From Sulfurisphaera ohwakuensis (lineage in GTDB: Archaea; Thermoproteota; Thermoprotei_A; Sulfolobales; Sulfolobaceae), in contig NZ_CP045484.1 of the NCBI RefSeq assembly GCF_009729055.1, positions 1,550,001 to 1,614,000 on the forward strand: 64,000 nt of DNA, read 5' to 3'. This document shows positions 1 to 8,338 of the stretch, one piece after another. Below the pieces are notes generated by a model. It was not told where the DNA came from and ran no database searches. It saw only the letters and a program-made list of their open reading frames with translations. Position 1 is the stretch's first letter. Every line of letters begins with the position of its first letter. The position numbers and the translations under genes were made by a program.

Positions 1-1
1 A

Positions 2-496
2 TATTATAGTAGAAGTGAGAAATATACTTTTTTGATTACAAAAGACGGTATAAAAGAACTTAATTTCATTTACGATATAACTCCAGTAACTAAATTTAGG
101 TTTATAAAACTTAGAAGAAGCAATGAGAAAAACATAGATGCTAAAATTGAGAAAAATAATGACCTAGTCAAATTTAAACTAATTTTTTCTCATCCTACTA
201 CTTTTGGCGAAATCATAGAATTTACTTACTATATTTACTCTAAAAGCTACATAAATAATAACGTGGAGTATTTTTATATATTATCACCTACTTTCTCTTC
301 TTCTCTTCGTATCACTACTTTTTCTAGGATAAAATCTGTTGAAGGAGTAAGATTAGTAAAAGGTCCCCTTTCATATCATTTTAAACCACTTGATATAGAA
401 AACTATCTTATAGAGAAAAAAAGTGAAAATGAAATAGTTTTTAGCGTAAAAAATGTAAATTATGGAATTTATGGAGTCGTGTTAGAGTATGGATAG
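2..496 (+). CDS. hypothetical protein, 5' end outside window
   Basis: The frame is open to the first bases of the window: codons upstream of the TTG at 32 read on without a stop, so the true start lies outside and the TTG is probably internal. The visible part is a soluble, beta-rich, charged protein of about 165 residues without a membrane segment or a motif I recognise. Its C-terminal half resembles that of the next gene: both have a tyrosine-rich strand, a KxxxGxxL/KxPxRAE-type strand and a closing IxFxIxxxxxxYxVxxE-like strand. The stop overlaps the next start by 8 bp, so the two are translationally coupled. Function unknown. Confidence 0.6.
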   Translation, partial: YYSRSEKYTFLITKDGIKELNFIYDITPVTKFRFIKLRRSNEKNIDAKIEKNNDLVKFKLIFSHPTTFGEIIEFTYYIYSKSYINNNVEYFYILSPTFSSSLRITTFSRIKSVEGVRLVKGPLSYHFKPLDIENYLIEKKSENEIVFSVKNVNYGIYGVVLEYG

Positions 497-1154
497 AAAA
501 GAACTACTTAAATTAATAAATCACTTTAAAAACGTCGAAAGCGGAATAGAAAAATTAAAACCAGAATTACAAGGAAGTAAATATTACCACGTATACGCTG
601 AAAGGAAAATCAATATTGATAAGGACGGTAATGCAAGAATAGTTAGTGTTAGAGAATTTCTACCAATCTTCAGTGGTATTTCAGAAGAGTATATCTCTTT
701 TAAACTTGATGAGGTAAAAGGGATATCGTATAGTAAGATCAACTATATAAAAAGAGAGAATTTATTATCTAAAGAAAAGTTAAATGCTGAGGCTGAAATT
801 CAACAGGATAAAAATCAATTATTAGTTAGGATGAAATTTTTACCGCCACTAAGAGTAGGAGATAAAGTAAGATTAAAATATACTGTGAGAATTAAGGGTT
901 TTGTCTCAGAGGGAGAAAACATAGATAGTGTGCAAGTCGCATCTTTCACTTATTACCTTAAACTTCTTATATACCTTCCTAAGAGACCTAAGAGAGCTGA
1001 AGTATACAAAGTAACGTTCGGGGATAGTGATATTATTAGTAAAATTCCCCTAGGAATAGACGAAGATTATAATTTTGTTGTTAATGATACAATGATAAAA
1101 TTTGAAATTTATCGTATAGCATTTTCCACTTATTCCGTTATCTGGGAGATTTAG
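489..1154 (+). CDS. hypothetical protein, tandem paralogue of upstream gene
   Basis: 221 residues, ATG start inside the end of the previous gene. Soluble, beta-strand-rich, no signal peptide or transmembrane helix, no cysteines. The C-terminal strands look related to those of the upstream protein, which suggests an old tandem duplication and perhaps a heteromer. I recognise no family. Downstream to 1417 is AT-rich non-coding DNA ending at the insertion-sequence pile-up. Confidence 0.6.
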   Translation: MDRKELLKLINHFKNVESGIEKLKPELQGSKYYHVYAERKINIDKDGNARIVSVREFLPIFSGISEEYISFKLDEVKGISYSKINYIKRENLLSKEKLNAEAEIQQDKNQLLVRMKFLPPLRVGDKVRLKYTVRIKGFVSEGENIDSVQVASFTYYLKLLIYLPKRPKRAEVYKVTFGDSDIISKIPLGIDEDYNFVVNDTMIKFEIYRIAFSTYSVIWEI

Positions 1155-1416
1155 CTCCCTTACAAAAATAATTTAATTCATTAATCAATCTGAATATTTA
1201 GAGTATAGCGGTTATAGCAAACTTTCTATCCAACTAAGGACGTCAAAAAACATAATTTTCATTTTAGAGATTCTAACACAGTTTATTTAAATACGAATGA
1301 TATAAATAAAAAGTAGACGATAGACATTAAGTTACAAATTTATGAGGTTCTTTTAAATCAGAGATACAACTCATTTACAAAATGGGGGTTAAGGGGGCGG
1401 AAAGCTTCACCCTTCA

Positions 1417-2628
1417 CGGTACTCCCAAAATCATTTTACAAAAATAATTCTGATTGAACAATATTAAATTTGTTGAACATAACCAAGTTTATAACAACAT
1501 CAAGAATTCAACAAATTGGGAAAAAAGGTTTAAAGCGAGGGAATCGGTATTACCATAAGGGCTCATGGTAATGCCAATTCCCTCATTAAACACTCAACAA
1601 ATAGGGTATAAATTAATTTCCATGAGTAACTTCCAAGGGAGAAAGGGAGAGGAAGTTACAAAAACCTTGATCTCAGCATCATTACACAAAGATTCAGTGG
1701 AAAACGTTTCCAGAGCTTACAACGTATCACCACAAACGGTGAGGAATTACGTTGAAGAACAAGGGTTACAAGTAGCGGAAAAAACACTGGAACAAGTGAA
1801 ACAAATCTCACTCGAAACACTTAAGGGCGTGAAGGAGATAGAACTATCAATAGATTGGACAACAATAACTTGGTACGGAAAACCTGTAGAAGGTTTGGGA
1901 AGCTCAGAAAAGGGATACTCGTGGAACTACGCAACAGCTACAACGAAATACGAAGGAAAAATCCTCATACTTGCTTTCATACCGCAAGTTAATGGGATGA
2001 CAAAGGATGAGATTGTCAAGGTCTTGATTGAACAAGTGGTTGCAATGGGATTTAGGATTAAACTGATAACACTTGATGCAGGATTTTACACGGTTGAGGT
2101 GATAAAATTCATATCCCAGTTCAACTACATTATTGGAGTTCCCGTTGGTGATGTCAAGATCTACGAGGAGTTTGATGGTGAATATATTACGAATAGTAAG
2201 AGGCGTAGTAAGGATGAGCAGGTTAAGTTTAGGCTGATCGTGTATCGCAGGGAGAAGATCAAGAGGAAAAAGAAGAAGGTTGTTTACTTCGCTAGGGCTA
2301 CAAATCTCGATTTACCCAAGAATAAGGTCTTGGAGTTATATAACAAGGTGAGGAATCCGATAGAAACGTCTTATAGGAGTGTTAAATCGTTCCTCCCCTT
2401 TACGTGTTCAACAAAGTTCATTTTCCGCATGTTAATCTTCTTACTTGCCGTGCTCGTTTACTCCTTGTACACGATCCTCAAGGATAACGTGAAAATGAGG
2501 ACTTTCAAATCACTAATTTCAAAAATTATTGAAAATATATCTGAGGCAGAGATTTATTTAAATAAATCAGAGGAAACGCTTACTAATACTACAGGTTTAT
2601 TTTTAAGGAGGTGATTTTGGGAGTACCG
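1417..2628 (+). mobile_element. ISH3-family insertion sequence, copy 1
   Basis: 1212 bp, bounded by perfect 17-bp inverted repeats: CGGTACTCCCAAAATCA at 1417 and its complement ending at 2628. It is flanked on both sides by TTCA, a 4-bp target duplication, inserted in the loop of the hairpin CACCC-TTCA-GGGTG. It carries one transposase gene. The copy at 20905-22116 has the same length, the same ends and an identical protein, so transposition was recent. Confidence 0.92.
1565..2614 (+). CDS. ISH3-family transposase
   Basis: 349-residue DDE transposase that cuts and rejoins the 17-bp ends of its own element. An N-terminal helix-turn-helix-like region (residues about 42-62, VSRAYNVSPQTVRNYV) should bind the ends. 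Probable catalytic residues are D97 (SIDWTT), D171 (TLDAGF) and E267 (NPIETSYR). A hydrophobic helix (about 283-305) follows the catalytic glutamate. The length fits the family and nothing is broken. The stop codon lies 14 bp from the right terminus. Protein identical to that at 21053-22102. Confidence 0.9.
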   Translation: MVMPIPSLNTQQIGYKLISMSNFQGRKGEEVTKTLISASLHKDSVENVSRAYNVSPQTVRNYVEEQGLQVAEKTLEQVKQISLETLKGVKEIELSIDWTTITWYGKPVEGLGSSEKGYSWNYATATTKYEGKILILAFIPQVNGMTKDEIVKVLIEQVVAMGFRIKLITLDAGFYTVEVIKFISQFNYIIGVPVGDVKIYEEFDGEYITNSKRRSKDEQVKFRLIVYRREKIKRKKKKVVYFARATNLDLPKNKVLELYNKVRNPIETSYRSVKSFLPFTCSTKFIFRMLIFLLAVLVYSLYTILKDNVKMRTFKSLISKIIENISEAEIYLNKSEETLTNTTGLFLRR

Positions 2629-3011
2629 TTCAGGGTGGAGATGGATATCCCCCTTATATTTATATACCCCTTTATCGAGATATCTTTTAGTGATGTTAAT
2701 GACGCTCTTCCCCAGCTCGATTGGGGGCTTAATGGGACTGAGGGAGGGGCAACTATCATTCCTCTTCTCTCTTTCACGGGATTCGGACAATATGGATGAC
2801 GGATCCCCTACTCTAATTTTGGGGGTGGGTCTCTGCCCCACCCGACTGCCCACCAAATGAGAGATGTAATCCCGAATCGATGGTGGGAACGATGAACCCT
2901 CTGGAAGGGAACCCCCGACCCTTCCAGGGTGGGGAGCTTCCGGTATAAAAACCTTTCCATGAAAAATCGAGCATAGTCTACACTACTTATGGAAAAGTAA
3001 GGCTCTCCTTA

Positions 3012-3962
3012 TCACTCGCTAGCATCAAATGGTTTATTATAATACAGCACAGCCCAAGTAATAACAGCTAATTTCCTTGCACAGGCAATAATCAACTTCT
3101 TACCCTTCAACTTTCCCTTATGCTCTTCATAAAAACGCTTGATAACAGGATTAACCCTAATAGCAGTTAAAGCTGCAAGATAGAAAGCTCTCCTCAAAAC
3201 AGCATCACCCCTCTTAGAAATACCCTTAGAAACAACACTCTTACCACTAGACTCAATAACTGGGTCAAGACCGCAATAAGCAACAAACCTCTTCTTATCA
3301 CTAAAGCGCCTAATATCACCAACCCTAGCCAAAATTATACAACCCAAGGTTTTACCAATACCAGGAATGGTGAAAATCAAACTATCCTTGGGAACAAGAT
3401 CCTCAAGTTTCTCCTCAATCTCCCTCTTCCTAACCTCAAGTCTCTCCAACTCCTCCAAAAGAAACCTAACCTCAGCCAAGACAATACTATCCCCACCCCT
3501 CAAAACCTCCTCTAAGTTCTTCTTGGACAAACTATCCTTATAGCCCAAAAGTATCAAATCCCTCCTCAACCTATTCTTAACCCTAGCAATACTCCTAGTA
3601 ACAAAATCCCATTGGCTAGTTAACTCCCTAGCATCACTTGTTGTAAACTCACTACCCATACTTACAACTATTTCTGCAAGCTTTTTAGCATCATTCTTAT
3701 CACTCTTCTTACCCCTAAAATCCTTGAACTTCTTGAGTATGAAGGGATTAATAATCCTAACGTCATACTCTCCCATCAAGTACTTTGCTAGGTTAATGTG
3801 GTAAATTCCAGTACTTTCAATACCCACTTTACAACCCTTAGGCAAGATCTTAATTATCTCCTCATAACCTTGCCTATCATTAGGAAACTCGTAGTATTTG
3901 CCTTGGAAATACATAATTAATTTATCTTTTGATACGTCTATTCCCGCGACTGGGGCCTCCAT
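3012..3962 (-). CDS. IS110-family (DEDD) transposase
   Basis: 316 residues. The N-terminal RuvC-like DEDD domain shows D9 (GIDVSKDKL), E49 (GIESTG), D88 and D91 (KKSDKNDAKK). A central coiled coil (about 165-195) leads to the C-terminal Transposase_20 domain with IPGIGKTLG, FVAYCGLDP and the SSGKS/SKRGDAVLRR segment that carries the serine nucleophile region. Family members use a bridge RNA encoded by the same element to choose target and donor sites. The ATG at 3962 fits the family N-terminus. Full length and apparently active. Confidence 0.92.
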   Translation of the reverse strand: MEAPVAGIDVSKDKLIMYFQGKYYEFPNDRQGYEEIIKILPKGCKVGIESTGIYHINLAKYLMGEYDVRIINPFILKKFKDFRGKKSDKNDAKKLAEIVVSMGSEFTTSDARELTSQWDFVTRSIARVKNRLRRDLILLGYKDSLSKKNLEEVLRGGDSIVLAEVRFLLEELERLEVRKREIEEKLEDLVPKDSLIFTIPGIGKTLGCIILARVGDIRRFSDKKRFVAYCGLDPVIESSGKSVVSKGISKRGDAVLRRAFYLAALTAIRVNPVIKRFYEEHKGKLKGKKLIIACARKLAVITWAVLYYNKPFDASE

Positions 3963-4112
3963 ATATACTCACCCTTATGTTTTATTCGGGCTTTTTGCCC
4001 AACTTCCGGTCCGAATTGGAGGAGGCCAAGCTCACCGACGGGCTTCAAGCCCAAGGAAGTCAACGGCCTACACCCCAGTCAGATCTGTATTACACAGATC
4101 TGACTAATATGT
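3963..4112 (-). ncRNA. candidate IS110 bridge RNA
   Basis: Read on the minus strand, the leader before the transposase holds three stem-loops in about 150 bases: CAGATCTG-TGTAATA-CAGATCTG (4079-4103), GGGCTTGAAGCCC (near 4040-4053) and GGGCAAAAAGCCC (near 3988-4000), with GC-rich single-stranded joins. This position (5' non-coding end) and compact multi-hairpin layout match IS110-group bridge RNAs. The loop pairing with the termini was not demonstrated, so the assignment is inference. Confidence 0.5.
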
Positions 4113-4228
4113 TTTATATAAGGAAGTCAGACTCCCGTAAATTGAGAAATTTAAAAATGCAGTAAATACGTAATCACCTCAGAGCTGATTTATAAAAGCT
4201 TTATATTCTACATAGAAAATTATACTTA

Positions 4229-5050
4229 ATGCGAATACTAATAACCGGTGCATCGGGACAGTTAGGCATAGAACTCTCACGCTTACTCTCAGAAAGGCAC
4301 GAAGTAATAAAAGTATACAATTCTTCAGAAGTTCAAGGAGGTTACAAACTCGACCTTACCGATTTCCCACGACTAGAGGACTTCATAATAAAGAAAAAAC
4401 CAGACGTAATAATAAACACTGCTGCAATGACTGATGTAGACAAATGCGAAATAGAGAAGGAGAAGGCATATAAAATAAACGCTGAGGCAGTTAGACACAT
4501 AATTAGAGCGGGAAAAGTAATAGATTCCTACATAATCCATATAAGTACCGATTACGTATTTGACGGAGAAAAAGGTAACTACAAAGAAGAAGATATACCC
4601 AATCCCATAAATTATTACGGTTTAAGCAAGCTTTTAGGGGAAACATTTGCTCTACAAGATGATAGTTTAATAGTCAGAACTTCTGGTGTTTTTAGGAATA
4701 AGGGGTTTCCAATTTACGTTTATAAAACTCTGAAGGAAGGGAAGACTGTATTCGCTTTTAAGGGCTATTACTCTCCTATCTCAGCAAGAAAACTTGCTTC
4801 TGCAATACTCGAACTTTTAGAGTTAAGAAAGACTGGAATCATTCACGTTGCAGGTGAGAGAATTTCACGTTTTGAATTAGCCTTAAAGATCAAGGAGAAG
4901 TTTAATTTACCGGGAGATGTTAAAGAAGTTGATGAGGTTAAGGGATGGATAGCTAAAAGACCTTACGATTCTTCCCTCGATTCTTCAAGGGCTAGGAAAA
5001 TACTTTCATCGGATTTTCACACGTTGGATCTAGATGGTATGGTGGTGTGA
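4229..5050 (+). CDS. rmlD: dTDP-4-dehydrorhamnose reductase
   Basis: 273-residue short-chain dehydrogenase/reductase that makes dTDP-L-rhamnose from the 4-keto sugar with NAD(P)H, in the cytoplasm. The Rossmann motif GASGQLG is at residues 7-13, then NTAAMTDVDKCE (63-74), STDYVFDG (106-113) and the catalytic YxxxK pair Y130/K134. Length is normal. The ATG at 4229 gives the glycine motif its usual position. First gene of an operon: its stop at 5050 abuts the rmlA ATG at 5051. No rmlC epimerase is visible in the window. Confidence 0.92.
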   Translation: MRILITGASGQLGIELSRLLSERHEVIKVYNSSEVQGGYKLDLTDFPRLEDFIIKKKPDVIINTAAMTDVDKCEIEKEKAYKINAEAVRHIIRAGKVIDSYIIHISTDYVFDGEKGNYKEEDIPNPINYYGLSKLLGETFALQDDSLIVRTSGVFRNKGFPIYVYKTLKEGKTVFAFKGYYSPISARKLASAILELLELRKTGIIHVAGERISRFELALKIKEKFNLPGDVKEVDEVKGWIAKRPYDSSLDSSRARKILSSDFHTLDLDGMVV

Positions 5051-6085
5051 ATGGAGGCGGTAATTTTACACGGAGGTCAAGGGACTCGTTTAAGGCCTTT
5101 AACTCACACCGGTCCTAAGCAGTTAATAAAAGTAGCAGGAAAGCCTGTTTCCCAGTGGGTTTTAGAACAGATAAGGGATTCGGGTATCAGAGACGTGGTG
5201 ATAGTTTTAGGTGATAATACCCCAACTAGGGTTGTAGACTATTATGGTGATGGTAGTAAGTTTGGGGTAAATATTACTTATGTTTATCAAGGTAAGGCGA
5301 GGGGTTTGGCGGACGCAGTATATAAGGTTAAGGATGTGGTATCTAAGAAGTTTTTGGTTTATTTAGGGGACAATCTTGTGCCTTACGATCTGAAAAAGTT
5401 TATGTCGTTTAAAGGCTCAGCTTCTATCCTTTTAGCTAAGGTTGATAATCCTAATCGTTTCGGAGTTGCTGTAATAAAGGAGAATAGGGTTGTGAAGTTG
5501 GTGGAGAAGCCGAAGGAACCTATTTCTGATTTAGCGTTAGTAGGTGTTTATGCATTTACTGATGAGATTTTTGAGGTTATTGAGAGATTGAGACCCAGTT
5601 GGAGGGGGGAATTGGAGATAACTGATGCTATACAAGGTTTAGTGGATGAAGGAAAGGAGGTTAATTACGAAATAGTGGAAGGTTGGTGGAAGGATACTGG
5701 GACTCCTATGGATATATTGGAGGCTAATTCTTTTTTGCTAGATAAATATGCTGAAAGGAGGATTGAAGGTGATGTAGAGAATTCTACTATAGACGGTAGG
5801 GTTATAGTGGAGAAGGGGGCTGTGATAAAGAATTCAGTTATTAGGGGCCCCGTATATATAGGTAGGGATAGTAAGATAGTGAATTCCTACATTGGTCCTT
5901 TCACTTCAATAGGTGATTTGAGTCAGGTTGTTGATAGTGAGGTTGAGTATAGTGTTATTCTGGATAATGTAAGGATTAAGGGGGTTTCACTTATGGATTC
6001 GTTAATAGGGAACAATTCTGTTGTGGAGAAGGGAAATAGGTGGCAGAGGCTAATAATTGGTGAGAATTCTTCGGTGATATTATGA
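5051..6085 (+). CDS. rmlA: glucose-1-phosphate thymidylyltransferase
   Basis: 344 residues. It joins dTTP and glucose-1-phosphate to dTDP-glucose, the entry step of dTDP-sugar synthesis. The nucleotidyltransferase signature GGxGTRLRPLT is at 8-18, followed by KQLIKVAGKP, YLGDN, VEKP and WKDTGTP. About residues 240-344 form hexapeptide (left-handed beta-helix) repeats, the long form common in archaea; this tail can add acetyltransferase activity in related enzymes, which is unproven here. The stop overlaps the rmlB start in an ATGA junction. Confidence 0.93.
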   Translation: MEAVILHGGQGTRLRPLTHTGPKQLIKVAGKPVSQWVLEQIRDSGIRDVVIVLGDNTPTRVVDYYGDGSKFGVNITYVYQGKARGLADAVYKVKDVVSKKFLVYLGDNLVPYDLKKFMSFKGSASILLAKVDNPNRFGVAVIKENRVVKLVEKPKEPISDLALVGVYAFTDEIFEVIERLRPSWRGELEITDAIQGLVDEGKEVNYEIVEGWWKDTGTPMDILEANSFLLDKYAERRIEGDVENSTIDGRVIVEKGAVIKNSVIRGPVYIGRDSKIVNSYIGPFTSIGDLSQVVDSEVEYSVILDNVRIKGVSLMDSLIGNNSVVEKGNRWQRLIIGENSSVIL

Positions 6086-7044
6086 TAATTATTGGTGGTG
6101 CGGGTTTTATAGGTTCTGCGTTTGTAAGAGAGGTGAATAGGAGGGGAATTAAACCGGTTGTGATTGATTTACTTACTTATGCGGGAAGGATGGAGAACTT
6201 AATTGGTACTGATCATGAGTTTGTGAGGGCTGATATTAGGGGTGAGGAGATTCATAATATTTTAGGTAAAGTAGGAGGGTCTGCTAATAATGTTGTTGTT
6301 AATTTTGCGGCTGAGACTCATGTGGATAGGTCTATTTATAAGCCTCAGGATTTTGTGACTACTAATGTTATAGGGGTTGTGAATCTTTTGGAGGCGGCTA
6401 GGAGATATGATTTTAATTATGTTCATATTTCTACTGATGAGGTTTATGGTGAGGAGTGTGGGGATGAGGATTCTCCTTTAAAACCGTCTTCACCTTATAG
6501 TGCTTCTAAGGCTTCTGCTGATTTGTTTGTTAGGGCTTATGTTAGGACTTATGGGATTAAGGCTATAATTATAAGGCCTTCAAATAATTATGGCCCTAGG
6601 CAGTTTCCGGAAAAGCTTATTCCTAAGGTGATAATTAGGACTTTGATGGGGGAGTATGTTCCTATTTATGGTGATGGGAGGGCTGAGAGGGATTGGATTT
6701 ATGTTGAGGATACTGCTAGGATAATTTATGATATTTTGGAAATGGCTGAATGGAGGGGTGAGGTTTATAATATTCCGGGAGGGCAGAGGTATAGTGTGCT
6801 AGATGTAGTTAAAATGATTAGTGAGGTTATGGGGAGGGAGGTTAAGGTTAAGTTTGTTAGTGATAGGCCAGGTCACGATAGGAGATATTGTATGAGTACT
6901 AAGCTTAAGTATGAGGTTACGCCGTTAAGGGAGGGGTTGAAGAGGACTGTTGAGTGGTATTTGAATAATAGGTGGTGGTGGGAGCCATTGATAAAGGATA
7001 AGTTCTTTGTAGAGGATGAGCCTTGGAAAGCAGAAGTTAGCTGA
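6082..7044 (+). CDS. rmlB: dTDP-glucose 4,6-dehydratase
   Basis: 320-residue extended short-chain dehydrogenase that turns dTDP-glucose into dTDP-4-keto-6-deoxyglucose with bound NAD+. GGAGFIGS at 5-12, NFAAETHVDRS (74-84), STDEVYG with the D/E pair (117-123), YSASK (Y139, K143), IRPSNNYGPRQFPEKLIP and YGDGRAERDWIYVED are all present. Last gene of the rmlDAB operon; the product probably feeds surface glycan or S-layer glycosylation. The coding sequence becomes richer in G+T than its neighbours, but all motifs are intact. Confidence 0.94.
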   Translation: MIIIGGAGFIGSAFVREVNRRGIKPVVIDLLTYAGRMENLIGTDHEFVRADIRGEEIHNILGKVGGSANNVVVNFAAETHVDRSIYKPQDFVTTNVIGVVNLLEAARRYDFNYVHISTDEVYGEECGDEDSPLKPSSPYSASKASADLFVRAYVRTYGIKAIIIRPSNNYGPRQFPEKLIPKVIIRTLMGEYVPIYGDGRAERDWIYVEDTARIIYDILEMAEWRGEVYNIPGGQRYSVLDVVKMISEVMGREVKVKFVSDRPGHDRRYCMSTKLKYEVTPLREGLKRTVEWYLNNRWWWEPLIKDKFFVEDEPWKAEVS

Positions 7045-7686
7045 TGATGTTAATGCAAAATGGGTAGCAATAATCGGTTGTTAATTTAAGATTTTTGTAT
7101 TTTGCGTTTTAAATATTTTAGTAACTTTTAAAAATATCCATTTCCATAATTTAGTTCAGCACGAGAAGTATAAGTTCTCTTAGTAGTTCAAGGAAATTAC
7201 AAAATGGTGGGGTTAAGAGGGCGAAAGCCCTAGCCTTTTTACCTAAATCTCAAATTCGTTTATAAAAATTATTTGAGGAAACAATTATCTCGAAAATTTT
7301 ATTAATAAAGAAAAAGTTAAGATATAGCAGTTGTTCTAATTTTCCTCGGTAATGCGAAATTCTCGGTACTATCGATAAAGTTTTTAGTTTAGTGTTTGGT
7401 TAAGTAAAAATATGAGGAGAAACTCCTCAGGTTAGTTGAGATATGTTTAGTTAATGCACTAGGTTTGATGAAAATCTTTAAACTGCGTTAAAGTAGAACA
7501 ACTGCTATAAGATAGAAACTTGAACAAAAAGTGGTAAAATTTAGTTTAATTTATATAATTTTATAAAAATATCGATTTTTTACAAAGATTAATAAACACA
7601 CAATTCATATGTTTATAAATATAATAACTATAGAAGAAAATAACAATTAGTTATGCATTTAAGTCTTTTGGGTTATATATACATAC
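7045..7686. other. non-coding interval with repeat remnants
   Basis: 642 bases without a credible gene. It holds a short remnant like the left end of the tnpB-type elements (7200-7245, TTACAAAATGGTGGGGTTAAGAGGGCGAAAG, split here only by similarity to 1373-1400) and a pair of perfect 15-bp inverted repeats (separate entry). Near 7655 a CATTTAAG box lies about 30 bases before the next start. Confidence 0.5.
7324..7508. repeat. 185-bp unit bounded by 15-bp inverted repeats
   Basis: ATAGCAGTTGTTCTA at 7324-7338 is exactly mirrored by TAGAACAACTGCTAT at 7494-7508. The match stops abruptly on both sides. The interior is AT-rich without an open frame. Size and structure fit a miniature inverted-repeat element, but no second copy was found in the window. 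Confidence 0.5.
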
Positions 7687-7956
7687 ATGGAGTACAATAG
7701 TCAAGTAATTCAGAATATTTCGCAGTTGTCTAGTAATAGTCCGCAATTTAATATTTATTCAAATTCCTTTACTGTGATTGTTGATGAGGAATTTGGTAAT
7801 ATGATTGTTGAATTCCAAAGAACTCCAGTAAAAAGTTATGAAGGGGAGGCATTTGTAACTATAGGAGTGGACGAGAGCGGTAGAGTTTCATATATTTCAA
7901 TAGAGCCGTTAGACTCTGATCTAAAAGAAGGTATAAAGAGGATTAAGAATGAGTGA
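7687..7956 (+). CDS. DUF2283-like small protein
   Basis: 89 residues, ATG at 7687 preceded by a TATA-like box about 30 bases upstream. After a polar N-terminus, residues 27-75 (MIVEFQ, FVTIGVDESGRVSYISIEPLDSDL) resemble the DUF2283 strand pattern (acidic strand, glycine-centred turn, closing ISIEPL). DUF2283 proteins are often paired with DUF4258/RelE-like partners and suspected antitoxins. The stop overlaps the next ATG by 8 bp, so the genes form an operon. Family assignment is by pattern only. Confidence 0.5.
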   Translation: MEYNSQVIQNISQLSSNSPQFNIYSNSFTVIVDEEFGNMIVEFQRTPVKSYEGEAFVTIGVDESGRVSYISIEPLDSDLKEGIKRIKNE

Positions 7957-8338
7957 AATAATAAGCTATTTTTTAGAGAATATTAAAGAAGGTAAATATA
8001 GAGTTGAGACTGAAGATGAGAATATATTAATTGTAATTCATCCTGTTATCGTGAAGGTTTTCAGAAAGGATCACAAATACTCTTTTGTTGTAAATAACGT
8101 AATTTCGGTTCACACGGATAAACCCAGATTTGGACCTCTGTGTTCTGGAAATGTTGTTAATTCTAGACCGGCTAAGATAAAGAAGATAGAATTAATGGAG
8201 GAACCTAAGATAGAAGTTAGGGTAGAAGATAGGTTATTCGAGATATTAATTAGCGTGACTAACATTTCAATATACCCGGAATATAGGGATCCTTTTGGAT
8301 CGCCATGCGTAACAGTATCAACGGTGATATTATATTAA
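7949..8338 (+). CDS. hypothetical protein
   Basis: 129 residues, ATG overlapping the preceding gene by 8 bp. Predicted mostly beta strand, soluble, with two cysteines (in PLCSG and SPCVT). I do not recognise a family. It sits between a DUF2283-like and a DUF4258-like frame and probably belongs to the same transcription unit. Confidence 0.6.
   Translation: MSEIISYFLENIKEGKYRVETEDENILIVIHPVIVKVFRKDHKYSFVVNNVISVHTDKPRFGPLCSGNVVNSRPAKIKKIELMEEPKIEVRVEDRLFEILISVTNISIYPEYRDPFGSPCVTVSTVILY

Larger units (their letters stand above)
1376..2945 (+). mobile_element. tnpB-less IS200/IS605-like element, interrupted by ISH3
   Basis: Left part 1376-1420 (G-rich run, GGCGGAAAGC, CACCC TTCA) and right part from 2625 (TTCA GGGTG, GATGGATATCCCCC) rejoin into the same hairpin architecture as the left end of the TnpB elements at 20859 and 48088 (GGGGGCGAAAA, CGCCTTTTAAGGCG, GATGGATAGCCCCC). 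The distal end near 2895-2940 has a CCCTTCCAGGGTGGGGAGCTTCC hairpin like the TnpB element right end. Between them are about 320 bp of unusually GC-rich, hairpin-forming DNA (for example GGGTGGG/CCCACCC at 2822-2845) without a credible gene. It reads as a non-autonomous relative of the TnpB elements, split by ISH3. The outer boundaries are approximate. Confidence 0.5.
2950..4115 (-). mobile_element. IS110-family insertion sequence
   Basis: One transposase gene on the minus strand with a roughly 150-base structured leader on its 5' side and about 60 bases behind its stop. There are no terminal inverted repeats, as expected for IS110 elements, so the boundaries are estimates. It abuts the GC-rich remnant ending near 2945. 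The gene is intact. A decayed relative lies at 52590-53159. Confidence 0.7.

Noticed and set aside
2554-2856. Minus-strand 100-codon frame and two 62-codon frames in the GC-rich remnant
   Set aside because: Overlap the ISH3 end, follow the hairpins rather than a protein pattern, and show no domain; likely chance frames in GC-rich DNA.
2700-2930. tRNA- or C/D-box-RNA-like pieces (GTCCGAATCCCG on minus, GTGATGT/CTGA on plus)
   Set aside because: No cloverleaf or complete box set could be built around them.
3898-4165. Two plus-strand frames (69 and 78 codons) opposite the IS110 leader
   Set aside because: They lie antisense to the candidate bridge RNA and have no protein-like features.
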